A stretch of 34,002 nt of DNA from an uncultured Chitinophagaceae bacterium. GTDB taxonomy: Bacteria; Bacteroidota; Bacteroidia; Chitinophagales; Chitinophagaceae. Positions 9,699 through 19,400 of this stretch are shown here, piece by piece. The position numbers and the translations under genes were made by a program. A model generated the notes under the pieces. It was not told the origin of the DNA, ran no database searches, and saw only the letters and a program-made list of their open reading frames with translations. Within the stretch, counting starts at the first letter, position 1, and each line of letters starts with the position of its first letter. Location: NCBI GenBank assembly GCA_937873715.1, contig CALMYJ010000037.1, positions 1 through 34,002 of the forward strand, written 5' to 3'.

Positions 9699-10502
9699 TT
9701 ACTCATAAGCATATATGATTTCGTCCTGAATGGCTGTTGCATCGTCAAGCCCGATTTTCAGTTTTGCTTTTGCCGGAAAATCATTGCTTTTATAAGTATA
9801 GGTATAAGCGTACCTGTCTTCAAGCACCAGTTGTTTATTAAAATGATCTTCACGGGTAATATTATTTTTTGAAACAGCCTGCAAAAACAGCATCAGCAAA
9901 TCTTTATGAGCATACAAAGGATTTTTCTTTTGATCGTAAAGAAAATTAATATGCCCCTGCCGTACAAGGTAGTTAGGCGTACCCTGCTCACCCATAATCA
10001 CCGTTTGGGTGATATTACCAGTAGCGTCGTGTTCGAAATGAAAACTTAGCGCCGGAAAAAAACCTTCATCCATCCTCCTGTATAAAGTTACCAGCTTATA
10101 CAACCCGTTTTCAAGATTATAACTCACAGCGGCTTCATGTATATTGTTTTTGTAATAATTTGTACCTAATGGTATACCGGCATCGTATACCGGGGTAATC
10201 ACCATACCATCATTGCCATTCAAATCAAGTATTTTTTTATCGGGCCTGTAACGTATTGTGTACTTAACGGGAGCATCGTCGTCTGAGAGCAGGCTGGTGG
10301 TAATTTCAACCGGCAGGCTGTCTGTACCATATTTTATTTGTATCGCCCCATCGCTACCGGTAAGGGTTACCAGCAGTTCGGTATCATCAACCGGCAAAGG
10401 TGCAACTGATTCTTTTTTGCACGACACAGCCACTAACATAACGAGGCCCATTAGCCAATACTGCCGGATGGGGAGTAAATGACGCATAAATTGTTTTTTC
10501 AT
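9699..10502 (-). CDS. Putative lipoprotein of unknown function
   Basis: The product is 267 residues when started at the ATG at 10500-10502, giving MKKQFMRHLLPIRQYW followed by a hydrophobic LMGLVMLVAV stretch and the lipobox cysteine in AVSCKKE. An upstream in-frame start at 10547 would place 15 residues in front of a perfectly good signal peptide and is less likely. The mature part is mixed alpha/beta-looking, with YTIRYRPDKKILDLNGNDG, LYRRMDEGFFPALSFHFEHDATGNI and a closing RYAYTYTYKSNDFPAKAKLKI strand pattern, like the beta-sheet-rich DUF-type lipoproteins of Bacteroidota. I do not recognise a specific family. It is probably anchored to the periplasmic or outer-membrane face. It is separated from the upstream FKBP gene by a strong terminator, so it is likely its own transcription unit. 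Confidence 0.75.
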   Translation of the reverse strand: MKKQFMRHLLPIRQYWLMGLVMLVAVSCKKESVAPLPVDDTELLVTLTGSDGAIQIKYGTDSLPVEITTSLLSDDDAPVKYTIRYRPDKKILDLNGNDGMVITPVYDAGIPLGTNYYKNNIHEAAVSYNLENGLYKLVTLYRRMDEGFFPALSFHFEHDATGNITQTVIMGEQGTPNYLVRQGHINFLYDQKKNPLYAHKDLLMLFLQAVSKNNITREDHFNKQLVLEDRYAYTYTYKSNDFPAKAKLKIGLDDATAIQDEIIYAYE

Positions 10503-10604
10503 ACTATAGTTTTTTATCAAAAAAATACAACTACAGCCAATCGTCATGTACCAGCGTGTATGAATTGTTTAATTACTGGTTTGAAATGGGCCAGGCATAC
10601 AGGC

Positions 10605-10634
10605 AAAAAAAAACGCCGCTTAAAAAAGCGGCGC
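10605..10634 (-). terminator. Intrinsic terminator downstream of the FKBP lipoprotein gene
   Basis: On the minus strand a GC-rich stem (CGCCGCTT paired with AAGCGGCG, 10614-10621 and 10626-10633) with a 4-nt loop is followed by nine T residues (A9 at 10605-10613 on the plus strand). It lies 23 bp after the FKBP stop codon. Confidence 0.9.
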
Positions 10635-10656
10635 TTAGGTATAATTTGCTGTACAA

Positions 10657-11685
10657 TTATTTTTTTCTCAAAGTATCTTTCTGTGCTTTTTGCAGGGAGT
10701 CCATCATGCGTTTTTGTTCAGCCTGGCGCTTTTTCATTTCAATTTCAGCTTCTGCTTTTGCCTGGGCCTGTGTAAGCACATCCGCCACTTCTACATCAAA
10801 CACAAGGTTAGCATTAGGCTTAATTTCGTTACCTGCACCTCTTGCGCCATAAGCCAGCGAGGATGGAATAAACAGTTTTGCCCTGGCACCTTTTTTAAGC
10901 AAGGCCAGCCCGTCTGTCCATCCGGCAATAACACTGTTGGGGCTACCCTCTGGTGCACTCATATCTACAGGCAGCGGATCGGTGTGGCCAAATTGAGGAT
11001 CTACATTAGAATCAAATGCTTTTCCACCCTCCAGCAGCCTGCCGGTATACATTACTTTCAGCACACTGCTGCTATCAACCGTATCACCTTCGCCTGGCTC
11101 AAGCACCTGTACATAAGTACCTTTTGCGCCCTTTAAAGCAGTAATATTATTTTTAGCCAGGTAATCAGCAATCAGCTTATCATCTTTTTTAAGCTGGTCA
11201 ATTTTTTTGATTGAATCTTTAATTTTTGCACTGGCCATTAACTGCTGGTAAGCACTGTCTGCCGCTTCTCTTGATGCAAATACATTTACCACTTTATAGT
11301 ATGCAATAAGGTGTGCACCTTTCTTCATAAACGGCGGTACATTGGCCTGCTGTTTCATAATACTGTCGGTAAGCTGCTTTACCACCACGCTATCGCCCTG
11401 CCTTACCTGGCTGAAAATTTTGTAATATACCGGTGGTATACTCATTGAATCCAGCGCTACTATCTGGTTCATAAAATCGGTAGAGCTAAACAGCACCGTA
11501 TCTTTATTGGGCCCTTTATATACCTGGCTAAATTGTATCTCAAAAAAGTTACCCGGCTTAAGCGCTGTACCTTTTTTATCGGAAATAATTTTGTATTCTA
11601 TGCCATCGCTTTCTTTTTTAAACGATTGTAAGCAGCCCGTAAGCAGCAATGCCATAGGCGTAGCAATAAGAAGAAGATGTTTCAT
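10657..11685 (-). CDS. FKBP-type peptidyl-prolyl cis-trans isomerase lipoprotein
   Basis: This 342-residue protein has a lipoprotein signal (MKHLLLIATPMALLLTGC, lipobox LTGC). Residues about 28-145 look like a degenerate FKBP-like domain (PGNFFEIQFSQVYKG). Residues about 185-310 are a canonical FKBP domain: VLKVMYTGRLLEGGKAFDSN, VIAGWTDGLALLKKGARAKLFIPSSLAYG and the closing IKPNANLVFDVEVADV. A charged, probably coiled-coil tail (AQAKAEAEIEMKKRQAEQKRM) ends the protein. Such lipoproteins catalyse proline isomerisation and assist folding of exported proteins in the periplasm. It begins 15 bp after the DHH phosphoesterase stop, so the two are probably co-transcribed, and the unit ends at the terminator at 10605-10634. 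Confidence 0.92.
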   Translation of the reverse strand: MKHLLLIATPMALLLTGCLQSFKKESDGIEYKIISDKKGTALKPGNFFEIQFSQVYKGPNKDTVLFSSTDFMNQIVALDSMSIPPVYYKIFSQVRQGDSVVVKQLTDSIMKQQANVPPFMKKGAHLIAYYKVVNVFASREAADSAYQQLMASAKIKDSIKKIDQLKKDDKLIADYLAKNNITALKGAKGTYVQVLEPGEGDTVDSSSVLKVMYTGRLLEGGKAFDSNVDPQFGHTDPLPVDMSAPEGSPNSVIAGWTDGLALLKKGARAKLFIPSSLAYGARGAGNEIKPNANLVFDVEVADVLTQAQAKAEAEIEMKKRQAEQKRMMDSLQKAQKDTLRKK

Positions 11686-11700
11686 TGTTTGGTTATTGTT

Positions 11701-12720
11701 TTAAAAATCGTATTCGCTGAGTTGCGTTTTATTTTCTTTCATGGCGGCTATAAATTTTGCCACCACTTCTTCAAGCGGCTCTTTGTTTTGTCCGCCTGCT
11801 GCATTCACATGCCCACCACCATTAAAATACTTTCTTGCAAATTCGTTTACATCAAAGCTGCCTTTACTCCTGAAGGAACTTTTTCTTTCCTCTCCCCTGT
11901 CGATAATAATTGCAGCCAGCTTAATGCCTTTAATACTCAAAGGAAAATTTACAAGTCCCTCTGTATCGCCTGTTATAACATTGTATTTTATCAAATCCTG
12001 CTGCGGTATAGCTATCAGTGCCGTGTTGTACTCATAAAAAACCTCCATCCTGTTAAGAAGTACATTACCGAAAAAACGAAAGCGATTTTCGAGGAAGTTA
12101 TCAAACAGGTTTTCATGCACTTTACTATGATCGAAGCCGGTAGCCTTTAACCTTGCTACCATCTCGTGTACCGACACTGTGGTAGAGGGGAAACGGAAAG
12201 ACCCGGTATCTGTCATCACGCCTGCATATAAACACTCGGCCACTTCCCTGTTAATTTTATCGGCATGGCCCGAGCCTGTAATAAAATCATACACCATCTC
12301 ACAGGTGCTGCTTTTGGCAGTATCACTGTTGCCGTAGGTAAACATTGCTGTTTGTGGCTGCTGGTGATGGTCTATCAAAATACGGGTGGCTGTAGCTGCA
12401 GCTAACTTTGCCTCCATTTTTTTTGTACGGGACAGCACATTAAAATCAAGGCAAAAAATCCATGCAGCCCTGTCGATAGCGCCATTAGCTTCATTAGTTT
12501 GCCGCTCGTAATCCAGCACCTGTCTGGCTCCTGGCATCCACGATAAAAAATCGGCCCAGTTGGTAGGTGATATTACTGTAATACGATGACCCAGTTGGAG
12601 CAAAAAATGATACAAGCCCAGAGACGAACCCATGGCATCGCCATCGGGCTTCTGGTGCATCGTAATCACTACGTTGCAGGGTTGTGTTAATGATGGATAT
12701 ATAGCTGATAGCGGCTGCAT
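11701..12720 (-). CDS. DHH family phosphoesterase (NrnA/RecJ-like)
   Basis: This 339-residue protein has the DHH-DHHA1 layout of NrnA-type enzymes, which degrade nano-RNA oligonucleotides and pAp or related dinucleotides with Mn2+. Visible motifs are HQKPDGDAMGSSLGL (motif I), FCLDFN (motif II), ILIDHHQQP (the DHH motif), a TDTGSFRFPST motif and the DHHA1 signature GGGHVNAAGG near 308. The ATG at 12718-12720 is chosen. A TTG four codons upstream lies inside an exact promoter -7 element (12730-12737) and therefore cannot serve as the start. The transcription start expected from that element leaves only a few bases of leader. It is transcribed divergently from ndk and followed by the FKBP lipoprotein gene. 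The exact substrate preference cannot be read from sequence. Confidence 0.92.
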   Translation of the reverse strand: MQPLSAIYPSLTQPCNVVITMHQKPDGDAMGSSLGLYHFLLQLGHRITVISPTNWADFLSWMPGARQVLDYERQTNEANGAIDRAAWIFCLDFNVLSRTKKMEAKLAAATATRILIDHHQQPQTAMFTYGNSDTAKSSTCEMVYDFITGSGHADKINREVAECLYAGVMTDTGSFRFPSTTVSVHEMVARLKATGFDHSKVHENLFDNFLENRFRFFGNVLLNRMEVFYEYNTALIAIPQQDLIKYNVITGDTEGLVNFPLSIKGIKLAAIIIDRGEERKSSFRSKGSFDVNEFARKYFNGGGHVNAAGGQNKEPLEEVVAKFIAAMKENKTQLSEYDF

Positions 12721-12729
12721 AAAGAGGCG

Positions 12730-12737
12730 CAAAAGTA
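12730..12737 (-). promoter_or_regulatory. -7 promoter element of the DHH phosphoesterase gene
   Basis: On the minus strand this reads TACTTTTG followed by C, an exact match to the Bacteroidota consensus TAnnTTTG. Its last base is 9 bp from the A of the ATG, so the mRNA should be nearly leaderless. Confidence 0.6.
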
Positions 12738-12833
12738 AAGTTTAGTTTCCAGTTTAAACGGGCTGTATTTTATAATTTTTAAAATATACCCTAAAATGAA
12801 GGAAATATTGCTATGCTGCACAATGAAAGCATT

Positions 12834-12841
12834 TATCTTTG
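12834..12841 (+). promoter_or_regulatory. Promoter of ndk
   Basis: TATCTTTG matches the TAnnTTTG consensus exactly. A TTG at 12808-12810 lies 23 bp upstream as a possible -33 element. The ATG follows 21 bp after the element. Confidence 0.6.
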
Positions 12842-12862
12842 CGGCTCACAAAAAATGAATCT

Positions 12863-13279
12863 ATGAGCAACAGAACGTTTACGATGATTAAGCCGGATGC
12901 TACTGCTAAAGGATATACCGGTGCCATACTGGAAAAAATTAATGCCGCCGGTTTTCGTATCGTGGCTTTAAAAATGCTGCACTTATCAGCAGGAAAAGCT
13001 GGTGATTTTTATGCGGTACACCGGGAAAGACCTTTTTATCCCGAACTGGTTCAATTTATGAGCAGCGGGCCAATAACTGCCGCCATATTAGAAAAAGACA
13101 ATGCTGTGGAAGATTTTAGAAAACTGATTGGTGCTACCAACCCGGCACAGGCTGCAGAGGGTACTATACGTAAATTATATGCAGCATCTGTTGGCGAAAA
13201 CGCCATTCATGGCAGCGATAGCGATGAAAATGCACAGATAGAAAGCGACTTCTTCTTTAGCAAACTGGAACAATTTTAA
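12863..13279 (+). CDS. ndk: Nucleoside diphosphate kinase
   Basis: The 138-residue product has the usual NDK length. It opens MSNRTFTMIKPDATAKGYTG and carries the active-site histidine in NAIHGSDS near 116, together with HRERPFYPELVQFMSSGP and the RKLIGATNPAQAAEGTIR nucleotide-binding region. NDK transfers the gamma-phosphate between nucleoside triphosphates and diphosphates by a phosphohistidine intermediate in the cytoplasm. An in-frame TTG further upstream (12839) lies within the promoter -7 element and is rejected. The ATG at 12863 gives the conserved start. The gene is alone on its strand, divergent from the DHH gene, and ends at a bidirectional terminator. Confidence 0.97.
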   Translation: MSNRTFTMIKPDATAKGYTGAILEKINAAGFRIVALKMLHLSAGKAGDFYAVHRERPFYPELVQFMSSGPITAAILEKDNAVEDFRKLIGATNPAQAAEGTIRKLYAASVGENAIHGSDSDENAQIESDFFFSKLEQF

Positions 13280-13296
13280 GCGAAACAAACGAATAC

Positions 13297-13332
13297 AAAA
13301 AAGCCATCCGCTTTAAGGCAGGTGGCTTTTTT
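13297..13332. terminator. Bidirectional terminator between ndk and the T9SS adhesin
   Basis: A6 plus GCCATC (13297-13308) pairs with GGTGGC plus T6 (13321-13332), one wobble pair, around a 12-nt loop. A- and T-runs lie on either side of two convergent genes. Confidence 0.85.
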
Positions 13333-13357
13333 GTTTAATACAGTTCGGTTGATATTT

Positions 13358-16300
13358 TTAATTGCCCAACACCAGCATCTTGAGTGTTGTTGACTTATTT
13401 TCTGGCGAAATAATTTCTAGCTGATACACACCCTCACCCGGGTTTTTAGGCAACTGGAACGACTGTGTAGCATTGCCGCCGGCATGATTGATAAGCGTTC
13501 TTTCAAGCACCTGGCCCACCTGGTTAATAAGCCTGATATTGTAAATACCGGCTGCGGTATTTTTCATTTGAAGGCTAATCATACCATCCTTAACCGGATT
13601 AGGAAAAATCACAAAGCTGCCGTTGCCAGGCCTGGTAGCCATATTAATTTTCACCGTTTTGCTGTAGGCAAAAGTTCCATCGTTGTCATTACTCCTGATA
13701 CGATAAAAATTGTCGCCATCAAAAGCATTTTCATCCAGCCAGGTGTAACTGCTGTTACTGCCTTTGGCATTTACTTCGCCCAGTTTGGTAAAGTTGCGGC
13801 CGTCTGTAGATTTCTCTACATCGTATCGGCGTACATTAAGCTCATTATCTACCTTCCATTCTACTGCAATATTTTTGCCTTGCTGCGCCGCTTTAATAGT
13901 GCTAAAGCCAACCGGCAGAGGCCTTGCAGCGCTAAACACTACCCTGAACCTATCTGGCGCATAAGATTCTGCTGCATTAGCCGACAACACAAAATCGTAA
14001 GTAATTGTGCCATCCATATTCAATGGCGTTAGTTTTTTTAAGTATTTATCTTCGAGCCAGCCGGTAACAGTTCCATCAAAATATTTGGTTGTAAGTTCTA
14101 ACTTGTAAGGCTGTGCCTTCATTTTACGTATGTCAAAAAATACAGTATCGGTTGTAGTTACCGGTTGCCGGGCTTCAACAATCAGGGTTTTATTGTTACG
14201 CAGTATGCCAAAATTTTCGGCGGTGTTGGTAACCTTAAGCGCATCTTTATTATCTATGTCATTGCTGTAATTGTCGCTAAATACTACAATATTACCATCT
14301 GAGATAATGGCATTACCCCCAATATTGGAATGCAGGTTGGTGGTTAATGATGGTTTAAATCCGCCAGCATTAGGCATTGGACGAAATACCATATTGCTGC
14401 CTGATACTTTGCTGCTTTCTTTTAAAATAATATTACCGCCACCACTGGTGGAATAAACTACAAACCCCTGTCCCGATTCAATCCTTGTATTGGGTACACC
14501 TGCAGTGTAGCTGCCTCCTGCAGGCACAGGTATCCATGCAGGCGATGTGGATGCACTAAAAGTAACATAGCCCCCCAAACCACTGGAGCCTACTAACTTG
14601 GGATCCCACACCGTAAAGGTTTGATCTACATTGGCGTCGCCAAGTGTGGTGAAGTCAATAGCCGATGCATAATTATTCCCAATAGCAACAAACTGCCCTG
14701 GTACACTAACCGGTACGGCAGGCAAATTACCCTGGTACAGCGTACCTCTTATGCGTACGTTAGCCGAGGTAGAAGCCGGTCCGTTACTAGGTGTAGCCGA
14801 GCGGTCGCCACGGATAAATACCATATAAGCCTTATTACCACCAGCTGAATTAATTGGAGTATTTGTATTGGTTACCCCGTCCCATACATTGGTTGCCGGG
14901 TTGTACACCAGCAGGGAGTTGCCCGGTGTCTGGTAATCGAATCCATTAGCTGCCCATGCACCGGAGTTGGAAGTGATGATTGTACCAAAACCATTACCGG
15001 GGTTTACACCAGCAGGTTGATTTTCCTGCCACGCCTCTTTTATCGTTTGCCCGTAGGCAGGTGCTGCAAGTAAGCGCCATGCTCTTTTAGGACTGCTTTC
15101 TATAAAACGTTCTACGGTAACATCTCCATTGATATATCCACCTGTAATAGCACCCTGGCCAACCCTGGCCGTACCATGCACATTTGATTTTAGGGTAAGG
15201 TTTCCGCCCGTGGTTAGCAACGAGGTACCCGTAACCGTTACAGCACCTGCATTGCCAGGGCTTGTGCCGGCGGTAATATCCAATGGGGTGCCAATAGTAG
15301 CTGTTGCACTGCCCACTAAGGTAAAATCTTTCAGCACCTGTTTTCCTGAAGTAAAATTGAGGATACCTGCTGTACCGCCTAAAGTAAGATTTGATGTATT
15401 GGAGCCACCAATTGTACCGGCACCGGTTACAGCGCCATTAATTGTAAGGGTGTACCCGTTTATATCCAATTCGGATGAGGCAATTGTAACTAGGTTACCA
15501 CTATGTGGTGTGGGGTCTATCGTTAAATCGCTGTTTAAAGGTATTGACAATGGCCTGTTGATAGCTAACTGCCCCGTGGTATTGCCGCCCGGTGCAAAAC
15601 GCAGGGGACCCACAGTGCCCAAAACGCCACTAATGGTAATGGTGGAATTTTTATTGGCATAGATGCTGCCGGTAGTACTGGCAAGCCCCGAAAAAGTTAA
15701 GTTATGCCCTGCCTGTGTAAGCATGCTGGATGCAAGGTTAACAGTACCACTGGCAACTATCGAATGGTTAAGAGACACATTAGCCCCAAGGGTTAAGTTA
15801 AGCATATTAACGGCAGCAGCCGGGAAGGGGCTGCTGGTAGCACCATTTAATACATAGCTTGCCGTTGCACTATATGTTTTTACCAGCAATGCATCTGTAG
15901 TTAATACAGTGCCTGTAGTGCCATCTGTTGCAGCACCTTCTACACCGCCGGTATTGGCAGTAATTAAAGTTGAGCCAGCAGCCAGGTCAAATAAAGCATT
16001 GCCATCCACACCATCACCTGTACGGATATTATGTGTACCGGCATTTAAAGAAGCATTATTCGATACCGTTAGCGTACCCTTCAATGCCGCTACCAGCGAA
16101 CGATTCAGTTCTATCGAATTATTTAAGGTAAGCAAAGTACTGCCTGTACCATTGCCCACTGTATAATTTAAGAACATGTTTTTAAATGGAGAAGTATGCG
16201 TATACTGCTGGGTAGTGCCATTAAAAAAGATGGTACCATTTTTTGAACCTGTAGTTACAAGCTGCCCAAAACCTGATACAGTGAGGTTGCCTGCAAGATT

Positions 16301-16402
16301 AATATTTGTAGTACCAGAAGTACCGGTATTTAAATCTAACTGGCCGGTTACCTGTGATAAAGAAGAGGTACCGGTAACGGTTAAGTTACCCAATATGGTC
16401 AA
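13358..16402 (-). CDS. C-terminal part of a giant T9SS type A surface protein (split by an in-frame stop)
   Basis: This 1,014-codon stretch is in the same reading frame as the gene at 16430-19882. The two are separated only by TAA and nine further sense codons. It has no signal peptide, begins at a TTG, and its first ATG is about 80 codons in, so an independent start is unlikely. Its content is a run of GNLTVTG-type repeated beta-strand units, then from about residue 430 a conserved module (VERFIESSPKRAWRLLAAP... FIRGDRS...), an FN3-like module (VEWKVDNELNVRRYDVEKS), and a final T9SS type A sorting domain (VIFPNPVKDGMISLQMKN ... GVYQLEIIS). The same C-terminal architecture occurs in the 31171-33357 protein. 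If translation does not pass the stop, this part is not made or not exported. Confidence 0.85.
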   Translation of the reverse strand: MTILGNLTVTGTSSLSQVTGQLDLNTGTSGTTNINLAGNLTVSGFGQLVTTGSKNGTIFFNGTTQQYTHTSPFKNMFLNYTVGNGTGSTLLTLNNSIELNRSLVAALKGTLTVSNNASLNAGTHNIRTGDGVDGNALFDLAAGSTLITANTGGVEGAATDGTTGTVLTTDALLVKTYSATASYVLNGATSSPFPAAAVNMLNLTLGANVSLNHSIVASGTVNLASSMLTQAGHNLTFSGLASTTGSIYANKNSTITISGVLGTVGPLRFAPGGNTTGQLAINRPLSIPLNSDLTIDPTPHSGNLVTIASSELDINGYTLTINGAVTGAGTIGGSNTSNLTLGGTAGILNFTSGKQVLKDFTLVGSATATIGTPLDITAGTSPGNAGAVTVTGTSLLTTGGNLTLKSNVHGTARVGQGAITGGYINGDVTVERFIESSPKRAWRLLAAPAYGQTIKEAWQENQPAGVNPGNGFGTIITSNSGAWAANGFDYQTPGNSLLVYNPATNVWDGVTNTNTPINSAGGNKAYMVFIRGDRSATPSNGPASTSANVRIRGTLYQGNLPAVPVSVPGQFVAIGNNYASAIDFTTLGDANVDQTFTVWDPKLVGSSGLGGYVTFSASTSPAWIPVPAGGSYTAGVPNTRIESGQGFVVYSTSGGGNIILKESSKVSGSNMVFRPMPNAGGFKPSLTTNLHSNIGGNAIISDGNIVVFSDNYSNDIDNKDALKVTNTAENFGILRNNKTLIVEARQPVTTTDTVFFDIRKMKAQPYKLELTTKYFDGTVTGWLEDKYLKKLTPLNMDGTITYDFVLSANAAESYAPDRFRVVFSAARPLPVGFSTIKAAQQGKNIAVEWKVDNELNVRRYDVEKSTDGRNFTKLGEVNAKGSNSSYTWLDENAFDGDNFYRIRSNDNDGTFAYSKTVKINMATRPGNGSFVIFPNPVKDGMISLQMKNTAAGIYNIRLINQVGQVLERTLINHAGGNATQSFQLPKNPGEGVYQLEIISPENKSTTLKMLVLGN

Positions 16403-16429
16403 ATTTCTTACAGATGATCCATTGCCTGT

Positions 16430-16432
16430 TTA
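16430..16432 (-). other. In-frame TAA that interrupts the adhesin
   Basis: On the minus strand the reading is CTT-CCC-GGA-AGG-CTT-TAA-ACA-GGC-AAT-GGA. The flanking codons continue in one frame with the same repeat style on both sides (GDLNITGTESL before, GNLTVTGTSSL after). A single substitution (for example CAA or AAA to TAA) or a sequencing error explains it; no frameshift is needed. Confidence 0.85.
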
Positions 16433-19400
16433 AAGCCTTCCGGGAAGGGACTCTGTTCCGGTAATATTAAGATCCCCCGAAATCACTACACCGCCACCCA
16501 CCTGGCGGGTACCGCCGGTAACGGAAACATTGTGGTAATTGCTGCCCCCGGTAGCAGGCTGTAATACGGGTACATCAAAAGAGCCCTCAATAAAGTTAAC
16601 TGTACTTCCGGCAGTAACAAAGCCCTTGCCTGCCGACCATGGCGTTGCACTATAATTTGTTATACTGCCATATACATTAATCGTTCCTGAAGGTTGAAGC
16701 GTAACATTCCTGTTACCCCTTTCGTAATAAATATTATCAAATGCAAAGTTGCCGGGTGTTGCTGGTATTACCTGGTCGGCAGTTCCATTAAAGTTAAAAT
16801 AGGCTGTTAAAGATGGGGATGCATTATTATAATTTGGCAGAAATACAAAGTTGGTGAGCGAAAGGGTTAACTGCCCCTGCACATTGGTTCGGCCAAAAAA
16901 CCTGATATTGGCACCACCGAGGTTGCCGGCTATTTCAAGGTCGTGATAGTTAACATCTTTATTGCCTACAAAATTGGTAAGTGATTCTCTCAACATTCTT
17001 ACTTTAGAACCAGTAGCAGTAACCGCCACACCGGATGGTATATAAATTGAACGTACCTGGATAACATGTGCAGGATCGGTAGAGCCAAGCGGATCAAGGA
17101 TACGTGGACCTCCCCCGTCAAATTCAAGTGTACTATACTGGAAGCCCGGTACAGTTTGTGTTCCGGATGAATTGAAAATAAAATAATTAAAATCGTAACG
17201 TACGGTATAATTGGTGGCAGTTACAATAAATGCACCGGAAACATAGATATCATTTTCGGCCACAAGATTACCTATTCCAATTTCTGCACCTCCCCTGTTG
17301 CCTGTAATGGTCAGGTTATTGTAAATACCTTCTGAAATTTTTTGGGCACCAGCTCCGGCAAAAACAAAAGTGTTGCCCGTAACAACAGGCTCTGCACCAG
17401 ATTTTAAGTAGTTACCCGTTACGGTTACCGTAGCTGGTAAAATCTTGGTACCGGTACCCGAAAAAACAAGATTACCGTAAGTTAATGCAGCAATATTTTG
17501 TGTAACACCCGAACCTCCGGAATAAGCGAAAGTACTGGTAGGCGACAATACGGCACTGCCGTTAAAAGTAACTGTATTGGCGATATTGATAGCGGCAGTA
17601 CCCGGCATACTTAATGTAATAGGTGCCCCCACTATTAGCTGGTACAGGTTGATACTTGTTGCCGTTGGTATCTCGGGCATGTGATTCAGGGTAGACGAAA
17701 TGTCGGCAATATCAGTTGGCGCACTGGGATAACCAGCGCCAATACTTGTCCAGTTGCCGGGGTTTGTCCAGTTACTATTTACATTTCCCGTCCAGGTGTA
17801 AGTTAAAATTTGTAAAGCATTAAGGTTATTGCTGCCAAAATAAACGGTACGGGCAGTGATATCTGCCACCAGCAATCCTGATTTACCTACTAATGGAGCA
17901 GTTATACTGCCAGTGGTGGGTATCAAAATACCGTAAAGACCGGTACCATTAGTGAGGCGTAAAGTGCTAATATCCGTTACTGCGCCAATATTGGTACCCA
18001 ATGCCGTAACAGATATAGTATGTCCGCCAGAGCCAAGATTAAAACTGGCTGTATTAAGTGTCCAACTTGAATTACTGCGTTTATCTAATACAATATCATC
18101 GTTAATTGTTACAGCAGTGGCATTAATTACGGCGTTATGCGAAACATAAATATACCCTGCGGTACCCGCTGTTAAATTTGCGCCGGAAAAAAACACGTTG
18201 ACAGACCTGTCGTTGGTGCCAGCAGCAAACGGGAAACGGGAATTAACTGTAGTGCCATTAGTTGGCAGACCGGTTGTGGGAAAATAACGGCCCAGTATCC
18301 CCCTAAAAATATAACCATTGGTATGTACTAACTGGTTGGCCAATGCAGTGTTGCTTAGGGTTAATGTACTGCCGGGCATATCCAGGTTTCCATTTAAAAG
18401 GCTGAGTGTACCAGATAGCGTGCGGTTAAATGATGCCGGGAAAGTTACCCCAAGTGCATTATTTATAGTTAGGCTGCGTGGACCATTAGTAGTTGGAAAT
18501 TCCACCACAGAGGCATTTTGCGGATATATCCAGTTATAAATTAAAGTAGTACCTCCTGCCCCGGCACCGGTATAACTAATACCCGAACCACCACCGGTGA
18601 TGGTTACTATCCCGGTTAAGGTGCAGGTGGCCGCCTGGGCGCTATTGCTATTATACACCCTTAACATGCCGGTTAAAGAAACGCCTGATACTAAGTTGGG
18701 ATTTGTGATAGCGATATTCGACCGGCCCTGCGCAGGTGCAGACCAGGTGCCGGAGATTGTTACGTTTTGTGTGGCAGTTCCGTTAAAAACCAGGTTCATT
18801 TGAGCCGCATTGTTGCTGCTGCTGCATTGCCATATCGAAGAACCTGTTTTGGATAAATTACCGGCAAGTTCCAGGTTAGCCGTTCCGGATCCGCTGCCAT
18901 CCAATGCATCCAGCGTACCACCACCCTGAGAGTAAGCACCACTAACCCTTAATGTGGTTATACCATCAGCAGCCTGCATCACTACCGTACCGCCAGATTG
19001 TATGTATGCCCCTGCCCTGATTAATCCGCCTGCCGTACCGGCAAGGCGTAATTTTCGGGTGCTGGTATTGAGTATGGTAAGTGTACCGGTAGCCGTAATG
19101 GTATCTCCAGCGCTAATCAGCAGTACATCTGCAAACTGGGCACTGCAATTCCACCGAAGATTAAAAAAAGTATTTTTTGTAAGATTCTGTGGTACAGTTG
19201 TGCCGGCAATTAGCCCTAAAATAGTACAGGTAGAGCCGCTGGCCCATGTAGATAAAGGAATGGCACTGGCAGCGGTACCATCTACGGAATGGTTATAATT
19301 AGAGGCGTTGGCCCAGTTTATAGCTGTTACATTGGTTGAAACAAAGTTTCCCGAAATATAGGTTACGGTACCGTTGATGGTAGTACCTCCCGTACCTGCC

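Noticed and set aside
10479..11136. Plus-strand frames over the FKBP and lipoprotein genes
   Set aside because: The minus-strand genes carry clear lipoprotein and FKBP signatures; the plus-strand frames show none.
12721..12862. TTG starts for the DHH gene (12732) and ndk (12839)
   Set aside because: Both TTG codons lie inside TAnnTTTG promoter elements; the ATGs at 12720 and 12863 give the conserved N-termini.
15129..16433. Several plus-strand open frames opposite the T9SS adhesin
   Set aside because: They are low-complexity antisense images (Val/Pro-rich) of the Thr/Gly-rich repeats, with no start context or recognisable domain.
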